Positions 11,827-24,299 of a stretch of DNA of 64,000 nucleotides are shown piece by piece. A program made the translations under genes and the position numbers. This DNA comes from Candidula unifasciata (Eukaryota; Mollusca; Gastropoda; Stylommatophora; Geomitridae). The stretch covers positions 207,501-271,500 of the forward strand of contig CAJHNH020002424.1 in assembly GCA_905116865.2 (NCBI GenBank), read 5' to 3'. The stretch's first letter is position 1; each line of letters begins with the position of its first letter. The notes beneath the pieces were generated by a model. That model was not told the origin of the DNA. It made no database searches and saw only the letters and a list, made by a program, of their open reading frames with translations.

Positions 11827-11967
11827 ATGGAAAACGACGACTGCGTCATAAGCTGGTCTAACAGCCCCATGAGCGATACCAGTGGCTGGGGGGTGTCTTG
11901 TCCGTACAGCCAGGAGATAAGGCGCCCACTAACCGTCTGCCAGTGTGTGCGACTGCGGACAGTACTG
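11827..11967 (+). CDS. Candidate first coding exon, unknown product
   Basis: An ATG at 11827 opens 47 codons that end at a good donor, CTG/GTGAGC, at 11968 (phase 0). An in-frame TGA at 11800 lies upstream, so the ATG is the first usable start. The peptide begins MENDDCVISWSNSPMSD and is rich in Asn, Asp, Ser and Cys; about 70% of codons end in G or C. It follows a GC-rich leader (11690-11775) and a TATATAAA at 11622-11629, consistent with a first exon. Against this, the minus strand of the same block is also open (a frame reading RTHWQTVSGRLISWLYG, ending at a TAA near 11778) and has a possible CTCACCAG acceptor at the same junction. Product not recognised. Confidence 0.3.
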
Positions 11968-12584
11968 GTGAGCGAGTCGTTAGTGATTGATGCACTGTGT
12001 ATAGTTTTCCCCCTCTTCAGATTCAAAGAATATTCTATGGATACTCTTCTGTACTTCAGAAAACTATTGGAATTTTCGGCTTTCCAGTTTTCTTCGTTTT
12101 TTATGGGGTCAATATTTTTACAGTTTTTACAGCCGTTTCTCGCTGGCTGCATTGGTGCTAAAACTAGCCCAGTTTCTTGGTGGTATTAGCGCATTCTGGA
12201 GGCTTTGTAATGTGAGTGGTTTCAATAAAGTTCTGGCTCACACTTCGGGTTTGGGCCACTGCGAATATTGAGTTGGATCGTGTGCTTGGAATGTTCTCGT
12301 TTGTGATTGACCGAACTGGGTAAATACGAGGGTTTATGTGGTAATTTAAGTTGTTGTTTTTTCACCCACGGGGCGCTCTTGTTTTTGTTTTGTGTTCAGG
12401 ATTCACTTAGTTGCACCGGTCGATGTATCTCAGCTGATGTCTTCATTTGCTGTTGGATATTGACTTGCGGAGAGTAAGTTTTATCTGTCATGTTGTCTTT
12501 ATTTTAAATGATATTTCGCACTCCTGTTTGGTTTGTTAGAGTGATAATAGCGTAATAATTTGGTAGGTTGGTAATGCCTCTGTG

Positions 12585-12845
12585 GAAAAATGGGTAGTGT
12601 TTCTATAGCAGCTTGGTAGCGTCTGCAGAAAATGGGTAGCGTTTCTATATCAGCTTGGTAGCGTGTGCAGAAAATGGGTAGCGTTTCTAAAGCAGCTTGA
12701 TAGCGTCTGCAGAAAATGGGTAGCGTTTCTATAGCAGCTTGATAGCGTCTGCAGAAAATGGGTAGCGTTTCTACAGCAGCTTGGTAGCGTCTGCGGAAAA
12801 TAGGTAGCGCTTCTGGGACAGGTTAGTAGCATCTTTGTGAAAAAC
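12585..12845. repeat. 42-bp minisatellite, about 6 copies
   Basis: Unit GGTAGCGTTTCTATAGCAGC plus TTGATAGCGTCTGCAGAAAATG. Flanks decay gradually into unique sequence. Confidence 0.92.
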
Positions 12846-12924
12846 ATGGATAGCACAGTTATATTAGCTCAAAAGCGTGTATGTTGACAGATGCTGGCGC
12901 TCCTGCAGCAAATTACTAGCAATT

Positions 12925-13615
12925 CTAGCGCATCATCTGTGTGTGGAAGCGAGAATAATGTATGCAACCTAGCACATCAGCTATATGTGGGAGCTAGAAT
13001 AATGTATGCAACCCAGCACAGCAGCTATATGTGTGAGAGAGAATAATGTATGCAACCTAGCACAGCAGCTATATGTGTGAGAGAGAATAATGTATGCAAC
13101 CTAGCACATCAGCTATATGTGAGAGAGAGAATAATATATGTGTGCTATATGTGTGAGAGAGAATAATGTATGCATAGCACATCAGCTAGCACAGAGCATA
13201 ATGTATGCAACCTAGCACATATATGTGAGAGAGAGAATAATGTATGCAACCTAGCACATCAGCTATATGTGTGAGAGAGAATAATGTATGTAGACATCAG
13301 CTATATGTGAGAGAGATAATGTATGCACACCTATATGTGAGAGAGAGAATAATGTATGCAACCTAGCACAGCAGCTATATGTGAGAGAGAGAATAATGTA
13401 TGCAACCTAGCACATCAGCTATATGTGAGAGAGAGAATAATGTATGCAACCTAGCACATCAGCTATATGTGTGAGAGAGAATAATGTATGCAACCTAGCA
13501 CATCAGCTATATGTGAGAGAGAATAATGTATGCAACCTAGCACATCAGCTATATGTGAGAGAGAGAATAATGTATGCAACCTAGCACAGCAGCTATATGT
13601 GGGAGAGAAAAGAAT
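12925..13615. repeat. 44-bp minisatellite, about 14 copies
   Basis: Unit CTAGCACATCAGCTATATGT plus GTGAGAGAGAATAATGTATGCAAC, with several internally deleted units at 13135-13340. Confidence 0.93.
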
Positions 13616-13744
13616 AATACAGAGAACATGAAACATGCAGAGGAAGATACAGATAGGGAAAAGGATAGAAACTCGCTAATTAATTGTGCTTTTCTTCCCG
13701 TGTAGGTTCTGGGGCACTGTTATAGGGAAAACTAGAAAAGACTC

Positions 13745-13968
13745 ACTGCCTACCCAAAAGCATGTCGTGAACTTCGAGCTTCCTTCGAAGTCTGAGTGCA
13801 TTGCCTAAGAGCAAGGAACCAACAGTCTGCATACAAATTAGTCATATTTGTCAAACGAATGCACACGCAACACTCATGTTCTGGAACAAGACTGCAGTCC
13901 AGAAGTGGATGAACAACCAGAACTTTTTACCAGAGTTTACAGCCGGTGAACGCAAAGAAGAAGAAGAT
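13745..13968 (+). mobile_element. Element-3 copy ending in a short (GAA)n tail
   Basis: Plus-strand copy: AAAGCATGTCGTGAACTTCG, AAGGAACCAACAGTCTGC, CAGAAGTGGATGAACAACCA, then AGTTTACAGCCGGTGAACGC and a short GAAGAAGAAG tail. It supports treating (GAA)n as the element's 3' end. Confidence 0.68.
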
Positions 13969-14073
13969 GAAATTGTGTTTGGGTCTTATCTGTTGACGAA
14001 TAATGGTAGATTGTATTCTAACTGGAGTCATTTTAATTGGGTTTTTGTGCGTGGGTCGTATGTATTGATGATA

Positions 14074-14120
14074 CACACACACACACACACACGCGCGCGC
14101 GCGCACACACACACAGATAC
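14074..14120. repeat. (CA)n-(CG)n-(CA)n microsatellite
   Basis: Alternating purine-pyrimidine repeat. Confidence 0.9.
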
Positions 14121-14229
14121 CCGTTCTTTTCGAATAGTTCCGTTTGAGCCGTATGTGTTAGCAGAGAGAGTGAGAGAGGGGGTTCACAAAGGAAAGGGAA
14201 ACATTTATACACATAGAAACACAGAGACA

Positions 14230-14306
14230 AAGAGAGTGAGAGGAAGGCACAGAGAGAGAGAGAGAGGGGGGCACATATTTATACACATAAAAACACAGAG
14301 AGAGGG

Positions 14307-14373
<67 letters not shown>

Positions 14374-14429
14374 AAGGCAGGCAGACAGAAAGGGAGTGCG
14401 AAAACTGAGTGAAATTTACCGCAGAGAGA

Positions 14430-14493
<64 letters not shown>

Positions 14494-14548
14494 GAGAGGC
14501 AGAGAGAGAGAGAGCGAAGACTGAGTGAAATTTACCGCAGAGAGATAC

Positions 14549-14600
<52 letters not shown>
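14230..14600. repeat. (AG)n-rich region with a longer duplication
   Basis: (AG)n blocks with a repeated phrase, GTGAAATTTACCGCAGAGAG, at 14409 and 14525; the phrase plus its AG block is duplicated at about 116 bp spacing. Confidence 0.9.
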
Positions 14601-14875
14601 AGAAAGAAATATAGGGAAACAGAAAGAGAGAAACCTAATTGGAAACAGAAGGCGAGACACACACACAAATAGAGAGATAATGAGAGACGTGCAGAGAGAC
14701 AGAAAGACAGACCCGTGCACGTGCAGAAGTTGCGTTGTGAAGATTATGAAAAAACAACTTTGCCAGGTCTCGCGAGGTCATAGTGACGGTCGGGCCATCA
14801 GACTTCTGCAAGAGTACTGAATGTCGTTGCCAGGGCAGTGGGGAAGATAATAGAGAAGGGTGAAGATAGAGAGAC

Positions 14876-14937
<62 letters not shown>

Positions 14938-14980
14938 GGAGGAAGAGAGAGAGAGAGAGAGACAGAGAGAGAGAGAGACC
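14876..14980. repeat. (AG)n microsatellite
   Basis: AG repeats with GGGAGG interruptions. Confidence 0.94.
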
Positions 14981-15174
14981 AGATTGCATTTGTATCATCA
15001 GGCGAAAGAGGTACTGCAAGAAATGGGAACACTAAACTAAAGGCCGAAAACGCCCGTCCTTTTTTTTTTCCACCCTGTTTGCAACGACGAGAGCTGAAAT
15101 AATAGCCAAAATTGCAGCCACCAGCTCCTTCGCCGTCCCAACCCCGGATTGAAAGAGTTATAACAGTATCTGTG

Positions 15175-15228
15175 TTGTGTGTGTGTGTGTGGCATCGTGA
15201 GTTTGACGAAATAGCGACACACACTCAG

Positions 15229-15260
<32 letters not shown>

Positions 15261-15292
15261 TCACACACATATCCACACAGACAGACTCATCC
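15175..15292. repeat. (GT)n, (CT)n and (CA)n blocks
   Basis: Three short dinucleotide blocks in one stretch. Confidence 0.85.
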
Positions 15293-15834
15293 AGTGTTGG
15301 CAGTGCTATCGATTTTTTGTGTTCCCAACACGAAGTTATTGGGGCGCGTTCTTGACATCTGGGGAATTTCATTATAAGAAATGAGGCAAGACAGAGTAAG
15401 AGGAGGCAGTGCTCGTAATTTATACTCCCCCCCCTCTCCCCCCAGCCCTCAGTTCCTACATTGTTTTCCCTCAGCTTTTGTCAATCGCTTGTGAAACAGT
15501 AGCAGCCCTTTGTCTTTACCAAAAAGAGTTCCTCTTCTCCCTCCTTCCCATCTATTTTCCTCCTTCTCCAACCTCTTGGCACCCGCCCGCCACTCATGTC
15601 TGCTATTTCGACTCAAACGTGTTTAATTGTGTGGGGCAATGTGTGGAAAAGACCAGTGGAATATCTTAGTTCATTCCCCCATCATAAGACCAATAAAAGA
15701 ATCTCTAAAACCAGTTAACTTAGTCGCCCAGAAAACCAATGGAATAATCTCCTATTCCATTTTCCATACAACCATTAGAATGATTTCTTCTTCATTTCAT
15801 CTACCAAAAAGCATGTGAAAGAATCTCTCATTCC

Positions 15835-17455
15835 ATTTAATACTCTAAAAACACAAGTGGAAGAATACAGTTATTCTACTAATACTCCAAAAACACAAGT
15901 GGAAGAATACAGTTATTCTACTAATACTCCAAAAACACAAGTGGAAGAATACAGTTATTCTACTAATACTCCAAAAACACAAGTGGAAGAATACAGTTAT
16001 TCTACTAATACTCCAAAAACACAAGTGGAAGAATACAGTTAAATCTACTAATACTCCAAAAACACAAGTAGAAGAATACAGTTAAATCTACTAATACTCC
16101 AAAAACACAAGTGGAAGAATACAGTTATTCTACTAATACTCCAAAAACACAAGTGGAAGAATACAGTTATTCTACTAATACTCCAAAAACACAAGTGGAA
16201 GAAAACAGTTAATCTACTAATACTCCAAAAACACAAGTGGAAGAATACAGTTATTCTACTAATACTCCAAAAACACAAGTAGAAGAATACAGTTAAATCT
16301 ACTAATACTCCAAAAACACAAGTGGAAGAATACAGTTATTCTACTAATACTCCAAAAACACAAGTAGAAGAATACAGTTAAATCTACTAATACTCCAAAA
16401 ACACAAGTAGAAGAATACAGTTAAATCTACTAATACTCCAAAAACACAAGTAGAAGAATACAGTTAAATCTACTAATACTCCAAAAACACAAGTAGAAGA
16501 ATACAGTTAAATCTACTAATGCTCCAAAAACACAAGTGGAAGAATACAGTTATTCTACTAATACTCCAAAAACACAAGTAGAAGAATACAGTTAAATCTA
16601 CTAATACTCCAAAAACACAAGTAGAAGAATACAGTTAAATCTACTAATACTCCAAAAACACAAGTAGAAGAATACAGTTAAATCTACTAATACTCCAAAA
16701 ACACAAGTGGAAGAATACAGTTATTCTACTAATACTCCAAAAACACAAGTGGAAGAATACAGTTAAATCTACTAATACTCCAAAAACACAAGTAGAAGAA
16801 TACAGTTAAATCTACTAATACTCCAAAAACACAAGTGGAAGAATACAGTTATTCTACTAATACTCCAAAAACACAAGTGGAAGAATACAGTTAAATCTAC
16901 TAATACTCCAAAAACACAAGTAGAAGAATACAGTTAAATCTACTAATACTCCAAAAACACAAGTGGAAGAATACAGTTATTCTACTAATACTCCAAAAAC
17001 ACAAGTGGAAGAATACAGTTAAATCTACTAATACTCCAAAAACACAAGTGGAAGAATACAGTTAAATCTACTAATACTCCAAAAACACAAGTGGAAGAAT
17101 ACAGTTAAATCTACTAATACTCCAAAAACACAAGTGGAAGAATACAGTTATTCTACTAATACTCCAAAAACACAAGTGGAAGAATACAGTTAAATCTACT
17201 AATACTCCAAAAACACAAGTGGAAGAATACAGTTAAATCTACTAATACTCCAAAAACACAAGTGGAAGAATACAGTTAATCTACTAATACTCCAAAAACA
17301 CAAGTGGAAGAAAACAGTTAATCTACTAATACTCCAAAAACACAAGTGGAAGAAAACAGTTAATCTACTAATACTCCAAAAACACAAGTGGAAGAAAACA
17401 GTTAATCTACTAATACTCCAAAAACACACGGTGAAGAAAACAGTTAATCTACTAT
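15835..17455. repeat. 42/43-bp minisatellite, about 38 copies
   Basis: Unit ACTCCAAAAACACAAGTGGA plus AGAATACAGTTATTCTACTAAT. Three forms: TTATTCTA (42 bp), TTAAATCTA (43 bp) and TTAATCTA with GAAAACAG at the right end. A second site alternates GTGGAAG and GTAGAAG. Diverged units at 15660-15835 suggest the array grew rightward from an older edge. Confidence 0.96.
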
Positions 17456-17789
17456 AAGACCAGTGGAAGGATTATTTCATTCCATGTAATCTGCCTAAGA
17501 CAAGTGGAAGACTCTCTCAGTTGCATTTCACTCTCCTTAAGATGCCCTTGTTTCACGTCATTTGTGTTACACAACCGTTTGTACTACCAATGCAAGACAC
17601 GGAAGTATCCAGAAACTATGAGCTGTAAACCCTTTAGCTCGCTACAATAGATATCGCAACCCTTCGGCCTTGATTCCATGATAGATACCCTAAATCTGGG
17701 AGAAAATGTGACTTCTCTGCCTACCCCCGGGGCGTGAACCCGAACCAGAAGGAGTTCGTGACCATGTCGCCGCGCAGAGGGTTTCAACA

Positions 17790-18050
17790 AATGCGCTATC
17801 AAGCCGGGCATGAGGTGCATAAGAAATGCGGCGGGAAAACCAGAAGAGACAAAGTCACCAGACGAAAAACTGAAGACAACCAGAGTCACACTAGTCGTAA
17901 ATAATTGCATAGAGCACAAAGGAATCATATGGTTTGGTCATCTGGTCAGAAGAGAACACAATCAAGCTGCAGCTGGAGCGTACTACATGAGAGCAGCAAG
18001 AGGCCGACAAAGAAAGATCTGGGTGGTGGGAGTGAAAGAGACATAAACAC
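17790..18050 (+). pseudogene. Non-LTR retrotransposon C-terminal remnant
   Basis: Plus frame contains HKGIIWFGHLVRREHNQ then RAARGRQRKIWVVGVKET and a stop, matching the W-F-GHL-R and RGRxRKxW order of non-LTR C termini. Upstream RT is degraded. A (TTC)n tract follows about 60 bp later, here on the same strand as the frame. Confidence 0.55.
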
Positions 18051-18107
18051 AAGCTACGTAACTAGCAAAATACAGGAAACAACATCTTACTCCTATCTAT
18101 GGTACTT

Positions 18108-18235
18108 TTCTTCTTCTTCTTCTTCTTCTTCTTCTTCTTCTTCTTCTTCTTCTTCTTCTTCTTCTTCTTCTTCTTCTTCTTCTTCTTCTTCTTCTTCTTC
18201 TTCTTCTTCTTCTTCTTCTTCTTCTTCTTCTTCTA
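18108..18235. repeat. (TTC)n microsatellite
   Basis: Pure TTC, + strand, about 43 units; followed by a CTGT/CCAT-rich stretch (18240-18360) and (GT)n (18370-18410). Confidence 0.97.
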
Positions 18236-18410
18236 TCCGTCCTTTCGTCTGTCTGGTTGGCGGTCTGTCTATCTTTCCGTTCATCCATCCATCCATCTGT
18301 CTGTCAGTCTGTTTACCTAGTGTAAGTCTACTTACTTGTCTGTCTATCCTTCCGCCTGTACCTATTTACTTGTGTGTGTGTGTGTATTTGTGTGTCTGTG
18401 CGCGCGCACA

Positions 18411-19055
18411 CACGCATATGAGTATTTCTACCAATGTGTCCGCAAAATACGTTTTTTTTTTCTCTCCTCTCTCAAACAAAGGGGAATTGAATCAGAGTAT
18501 CCTTCCTAAGTCGTGACGAGAAGTTCATTACAAACCGGCAATCGATCCGGCTTATATCGAAAGCCAGGTTTTTCTGTTGTTAGCGGCTGAAATTAAAGAA
18601 ATCATTTAAATTACGTCTACGGCTTAAGCTGTTACCCCAGCCTGGCGGGGAATGAGTCGAGTTTGGTAAAGTAACTAGTCAGACCTGTGGCATGTGGTTT
18701 AATTCTCTCCTACGTTGCTACAAGTAACTGTCAAACAGATCTTTTAGTGTTCGCGGTTTGCAAGAAAGAATAACTGGCAAATGAGAGGTATGTGATTGTT
18801 TCTGTGTTTTTGATAAACTTCTTTGGGTTGTTTACTAGTTTGATTACTTTGATGTGTGTTTGATAACGTTCTTTGGGTTGTTTACTGTTTTGATTACTTT
18901 GATGTGTGATTGTTTCGGTGCTTGTATAAAGTTTCTACATTGCGGTTTTTTTTTTAATGCTGAATGTTTTATTTGTGATTATACTTTGCTTTATGTTTCT
19001 GAGTTTTTTTTAAGATTAAGTTCCTGTTTAATGTTTTTTTTTAAATTATGTTGTT
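18411..19055. other. Unassigned AT-rich sequence
   Basis: Contains a short duplicated phrase, TTCTTTGGGTTGTTTACT, at 18821 and 18871 (50-bp spacing), otherwise nothing recognised. Confidence 0.5.

Positions 19056-19139
<84 letters not shown>
19056..19139. repeat. (CT)n-(GT)n microsatellite
   Basis: CT block passing directly into a GT block. Confidence 0.94.
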
Positions 19140-19140
<1 letters not shown>

Positions 19141-19749
19141 TTAATTGATATTAAGTTCTGTTCCTTGTTTTCAGAATTGATGACTTTATTTTTTTTTTTT
19201 TTTTTTTTTGTTTGTTTGTTTCTGTTGTTGTTGACTTTTTCATACTGTGTTGTTTTCGTGTTTAATGCTTTGCATTTGATTACTTTGCTGTTGTTGTTGT
19301 TGTTTTTTTTTTTTTAGATTACGTAACGTCTTTGCTGCCTAACTGTCGTTATTTCCCTCTTTATTCCGCTTCTGTTTTAAACTCATTCACTGTCTACCTG
19401 CCTGCCTGTCTGCACCTGTTGAAACTTCACTGTCTGTTCATTAAAAAAAATTAAATTTACTTTCCCCGTCTTCTAACTCTGTCTCCTTCTGCTTCCGTTT
19501 ATATTGTTTACTTTACCATCTGTCTTTTCTTCTTTTTCTTCTTTTGCGTTCATCGGAAGATATAATTGCGTTGTTTCCCTTTACAAAATGGCTGCGATAT
19601 TTGCACCTTTCGACCGACACATCCAGCTTCTGCAGGCATTTTTTGTCAAGGTTAACTTTGTCGGTTGTCTGTCTTTGGTCCAGCTGCTGTATAGTTTTCA
19701 CTGCGTGTCTATCTGTCCGTCTGCCGGTCTCTGTGACCCTCCCTTTCTT

Positions 19750-19800
<51 letters not shown>
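19750..19800. repeat. (CT)n microsatellite in a pyrimidine-rich region
   Basis: CT repeat; pyrimidine bias continues to about 19925. Confidence 0.92.
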
Positions 19801-19803
<3 letters not shown>

Positions 19804-20599
19804 CTTTCAGCTTTCTCTCTGTTTCTCTCCCCTCCCCACCCCATTCTCCCTCTCTCGCTACTTCCATCTAGCTTTCTCTTTTCCTCCAACACCACCCCTT
19901 TCACCCCCCACCCAGACCCCTTCTCGTAATGATTTTCCACAGCAAATCACGACAGCCTAACTTACCAGTCGCCACCAGCCAATAACCTACATCCTTCCCC
20001 AGCTCATCCCCATAATTGTTTCACCCCACATTTTGAATTTCACACAACCTCCCAACTGCGTGAGGAAAAATAAATTAATTATAAATAACTTGCGTCACTA
20101 AAAAAAAAATCGAACAAATTTTGTTGTACTTTCGTTTAAGTGATAAACCAGACCAGTTAAACAGCAGAGAAATAGTATATATTATGTTCAGTGATTTAGC
20201 GAGCGGATCAATGAACAAATTGTCACACTTACGTGTGGCCAGCCTTTTCACGCAAGTTACGCGCCAGAAATTTCGATTGGGTGCTGGTGCGTGCAGGAAA
20301 AGATAGCTGCTCTCTACAAACTTGCTGCTATTAAGTTTTGAAAACGGGGTTTTGAATATTGAATTAGGAAAATTAGCAAGGCTTTCTTTAGTTTTCAGCC
20401 ACCGCTGTAGGTCACTATTAAGACAGGTGTTGCAATTAGTGATCTTCGTTTAGCTTATGGTTATATTAGTTTTATTTTGTTAAGTGTAGCTTTTGATAAA
20501 ATATCAGTAAGGAGAGGGAGGCATGCGAACGGGACATCATAAAGTGGACTGGGCATTTAAAAAAAAAATTAAACTACACAAGATTTTTTTTTGAGTTGA

Positions 20600-20830
20600 A
20601 AGTCGAACTGCCGTTTGCCTTATGGGCGAGGAAGCAACATTCTGCATACAGATAAGCCAGATATGTAAAACGGATGTGCACGCAAAACTCAAGTTCTGGA
20701 ACAAATCCAACGTGCAGAAGTGGACGAACCACCAGAATTGTCAACTGGAGGTTACAGTCGGTAAACGATAAGAAAAAGAGTAGATTTTTTACGACATGCT
20801 TGTTAAGAGTGGCAGTGTCGAATACCCCCC
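20600..20830 (+). mobile_element. Element-3 copy with an inverted end
   Basis: 20630-20770 is plus orientation (GAGGAAGCAACATTCTGC, GCAGAAGTGGACGAACCACC). 20788-20810 is the opposite strand of the element's other end (TTACGACATGCTTGTTAAG). This looks like an inversion within one copy or two abutting copies. Confidence 0.55.
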
Positions 20831-22189
20831 CCCCCCCCACCCCTTCTCTTTCCCCATCTGTACGCCTCTACTCCCTAAAATGCCTGTTCTATTTCTGCAG
20901 AAAGCGATCTACCCTTGCTTTAATTTCGACATCGCTGTCCTTTAAGAAAGCGTGGGCAAACTACTAAACGTAAAATTATGTAATAAAACCAAAAAGCTGG
21001 GGATGCAGCCGGGAAATATATGCAGCTAACTTTCAGACACTGCAGTGAAGACTTTATCTAGAAAAAAAAAAGAAATTGAAACAAAGCCCCTGAGAAACAA
21101 CAGCGCCGTCTGGTGGATCTATCTCTTTCCCGTGGATGGACATTGTTAAACCAGATGAATGTCAAGGTCCCAGTAATCGGTGTCGCAATCTACCGGCGCA
21201 CTGTTTTTGTTTCCAAAAGCCTGACATTAACCCTTTGACAACGATTGTCTGCAACCCGACAGACAAATACACCTGCAAATAACAGACTAAAAAAGACTTG
21301 GGTGGCACAACCGCTGTAGGCTGACTTTGTAACATTTTGATGATCGATCCATGGTTGCCTCCCCTCTTGTGGGGGATTGATTAATGAGCGTTGTCTTCGG
21401 AATGACAATGACAAACTGAAGTAAGCAAATATCACATAGAGGAATATTTCTTGTAGTCGGCCAGGCACCTCTTTGACGACGGAAAGACGAACGTAATTAT
21501 ACAGGCGGAGGTAATTGTACAATGTAATATTTGTTCATTCCTGGAAATTAGTTTTAATTAAGTTTGGCTGATTTATGATTATTCCAGACACAAGACTTTT
21601 CAAATCCAACCAGCCAAATCACATGTTTGCGAGAATCAGTAATGAGTTTTATTGACCATAAAACTATTTCGCTTCGTTCTTTTATTGACTAACCAAAGTA
21701 CCTAATAAGGGGTTTTTTCTTCCTTTATAGTTTCTTCACAGCCGTTACACAAAATTAATCGGCGTATCTTTGGCTTTGATATTAATATAGCAAATGGCAT
21801 TTACAGAGTTTGGTCGAACTATGCGTTCAGCGAAAATCTGGCTCACTTTCCGCCGGAAGATTTAAAAACAAAAAAAGGGGAAGGGGAGGGGAGAGAGAGA
21901 GACAAACTACATATTTTAAAATGGCACACGCAGTGTAGACATTTTCAAAGGCAAATATTAAATTTCAGAATTGTTATTTTCAGAAATTATGACCGGAGAT
22001 AGCTGTGTGCATGGACTGGTGAGGAGATGAAAAGGGTTAATGTGGCTTGTAGGTATCGATTACCAGGCTGGCGTCGTTTGAGCTAACTAAAGCTATGATT
22101 AAACCAAATACATGGCGGGCGCTCATCTTTCGGCATGATGGAATTGTAATTATGCATACAGTAGAGAGGATAGAGATGGCTGGCGCCTT
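20831..22189. other. Unassigned sequence, largest repeat-poor block
   Basis: About 1.3 kb without obvious tandem repeats, exons or elements I can name. The open frames here are short and lack splice sites. Confidence 0.45.
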
Positions 22190-22690
22190 GTGGGTTAGTG
22201 GTGGAAGGGAGGGGAGACAGTGGTGGAAGGAAGAGGGGATAGTGGTTAAAGGGAGGGGGTAGTTGTGGAGGGAAGGGGGTCAGAGGGGTCTAAGAAAGAA
22301 GGAATAGTGGGGGTAGATGTTTGAAAAGAGAGGGATATTGGTGGAATGGAAAAGGGATAGTGGTGGAAGAAAGATGAGACAGTGGTGGAAGGGATTGACG
22401 ATGGTGGTGGAAGGAGGGGCTAGTGATGGAGTGAAGAAGTCTACTATTGAAGTGAAGAATGGATAGTGGCGGAGAGAAGAATAGGTAATGATGGAGTGAA
22501 GAATTGCTAGTGGTGGAGTAAAGAATGGGTGGTGGTGGCGTTAAAAATTGTTAGTGGTGGATTGAAGAATTGGTAGTTGTGGAGTGAAGAATGGGTAGTG
22601 GTGGAGTGAAGAATGGGTAGTGGTGGAGTGAAGAATGGGTAGTTGTGGAGTGAAGAACGGGCAGTGGTGTAGTGAAGAATGACTGGTTGT
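22190..22690. repeat. Degenerate 22-bp purine-rich minisatellite
   Basis: Unit near GTGGTGGAGTGAAGAATGGG plus TA. Clean at 22540-22680 and increasingly degenerate to the left (GTGGTGGAAGGAAG forms). Confidence 0.85.
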
Positions 22691-23459
22691 GTCCAAAAGT
22701 ACTTACGTTGCACATTGCGGTTACCAGGCATGACAGATGAGTGCATATTTAGCCTAATCTTCACTGAAGAAAGACTGTCATTATTTGTGTTACATAGGCT
22801 GCAGTTGACACGGACTGGGTCGGATCATGCTTTGATGGTTAGTACAAGGTGGAGGGGCAGGGAGAGGATAGTTAACAAGAACCAGAAAGAAACTGTGAAT
22901 AGGCGAGGGAGACACATGAGCGGGAGAAGGAAGGAGGAGAGAATAAAAGAGGGAAACAAGTGGTTGGAGGAGACAGAGACAGACAGACAGACAAGTAGAT
23001 AGCATCACGCTAGTCGTCTTTACTTTGCAGGATGGATGGACATGGGCGCTAGCGTTTACTTATCCAGTACGCAGCAAGGATGCATGAGCTTTAAAAACTT
23101 TACGTCAACACTGATAATGCGAACATTCAGGAAATGACCAGTGGCCTGGTACCACAGAACTGGTGACGCCTTATGCAGTATTGCGTGTGCAGCCGCCGAT
23201 CTGTTGTAGCTGCTGCTTTCATCGACGACGAACCTAGCGGCGGACTATATGTGTTGGCGCTTCTAGAGGTCTTCTTATACAGTCTATGTATGCTACTGGA
23301 TTGGCTTTGGAGCAGGGATGAGGGATGACAGTAAGCACTTTGTGTGATTGTCGCTAGCGGAGGAACCTCGGTCATTCTAATCCACAGGCGAGCATCTAGC
23401 CGCTGCGTCAAGGGCGACTCCCCGACTTAGAATAAAATATCGCTAATACCTTGTGAGAC

Positions 23460-23690
23460 CTCGGCTCTGTGGCTAAGTCGATGCGAACGCTTCGTAATGC
23501 CGGAATGCCGGGTTCGATCCCAGGTGCGGGCCATGCGCCTTGCGTTGGTTTCGACAGTGGTATCAAGAAAGCCGACTGTCCAGAAAGCAATGGCAAACTA
23601 CTGGACTGCCTAGAAAAACCACACAACAGCCAGGGGCTGTTGGGGTTGGTTCTGCAACGTCCTGTAAAGGATACGCAACTAACCTTTTAA
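23460..23690 (+). mobile_element. SINE-1 copy with 12-bp target-site duplication
   Basis: tRNA-derived SINE of 231 bp. The head carries an A-box-like TGGCTAAGTCG and a B box GGTTCGATCCC matching the pol III consensus. The body has GCGTTGGTTTCGACAGTGG and the 3' part has GCTGTTGGGGTTGGTTCTGC. ACCTTGTGAGAC at 23448-23459 is repeated at 23691-23702, which fixes both ends and shows insertion by retrotransposition. Confidence 0.88.
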
Positions 23691-23729
23691 ACCTTGTGAG
23701 ACATTTTTTATGAGGGCAGGGAGTGTATT

Positions 23730-23732
<3 letters not shown>

Positions 23733-23787
<55 letters not shown>

Positions 23788-23862
23788 TCTCTCTCTCTCC
23801 CTCTCTCTCTCTCTGTTTCTCTCTCTCAGTCTCTCTCTCTCTCCCCCCCCCCCCCCCCGAAC
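23733..23862. repeat. (CT)n followed by poly-C
   Basis: CT repeat with CCCTCT breaks, then a C-run at 23842-23858. Confidence 0.94.
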
Positions 23863-24299
23863 CCCATTTTTCTCTCCCTCTTGTGGGTCCGAAGGGCTTA
23901 ATACCAAAAGTTATCTGCGTCAGTAGAAAAGTACCTGATCAACGTGTAGCCCGTTGACTGGCAAACAGTAAAACAAGAGCGAACATTCCATTTTCCCCCC
24001 TCTTCTAAAATCTTCGCCAATTAACTCCTCAAATCTCATGACGCACAACAAACTGAAATAGTAATCGCGCAGTATAGAAATATAAACAGAATAACAATTT
24101 GTTATCTATTTAACAGCAGTAACAATTATCCGCCTTGTGTGATGGCTGTTATTCGATAGAAAATAACCCACCGTCACGTTAGCTTGGCTGGTGAGTTGGC
24201 TTTTGACCTTTGGGTGAAGCCGCCTCCCTATCCTTACCTAGCAAGCTATCTATCACCCTCACTCCTTCGACCTGACTTTATGTCATACTCAGTTTTCAA

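Noticed and set aside
20121..20306. 61-codon open frame
   Set aside because: AT-rich codons and no donor or acceptor support.
23460..23530. Functional tRNA gene
   Set aside because: A and B boxes are present, but no complete cloverleaf is apparent and the sequence continues into a SINE body flanked by a target-site duplication.
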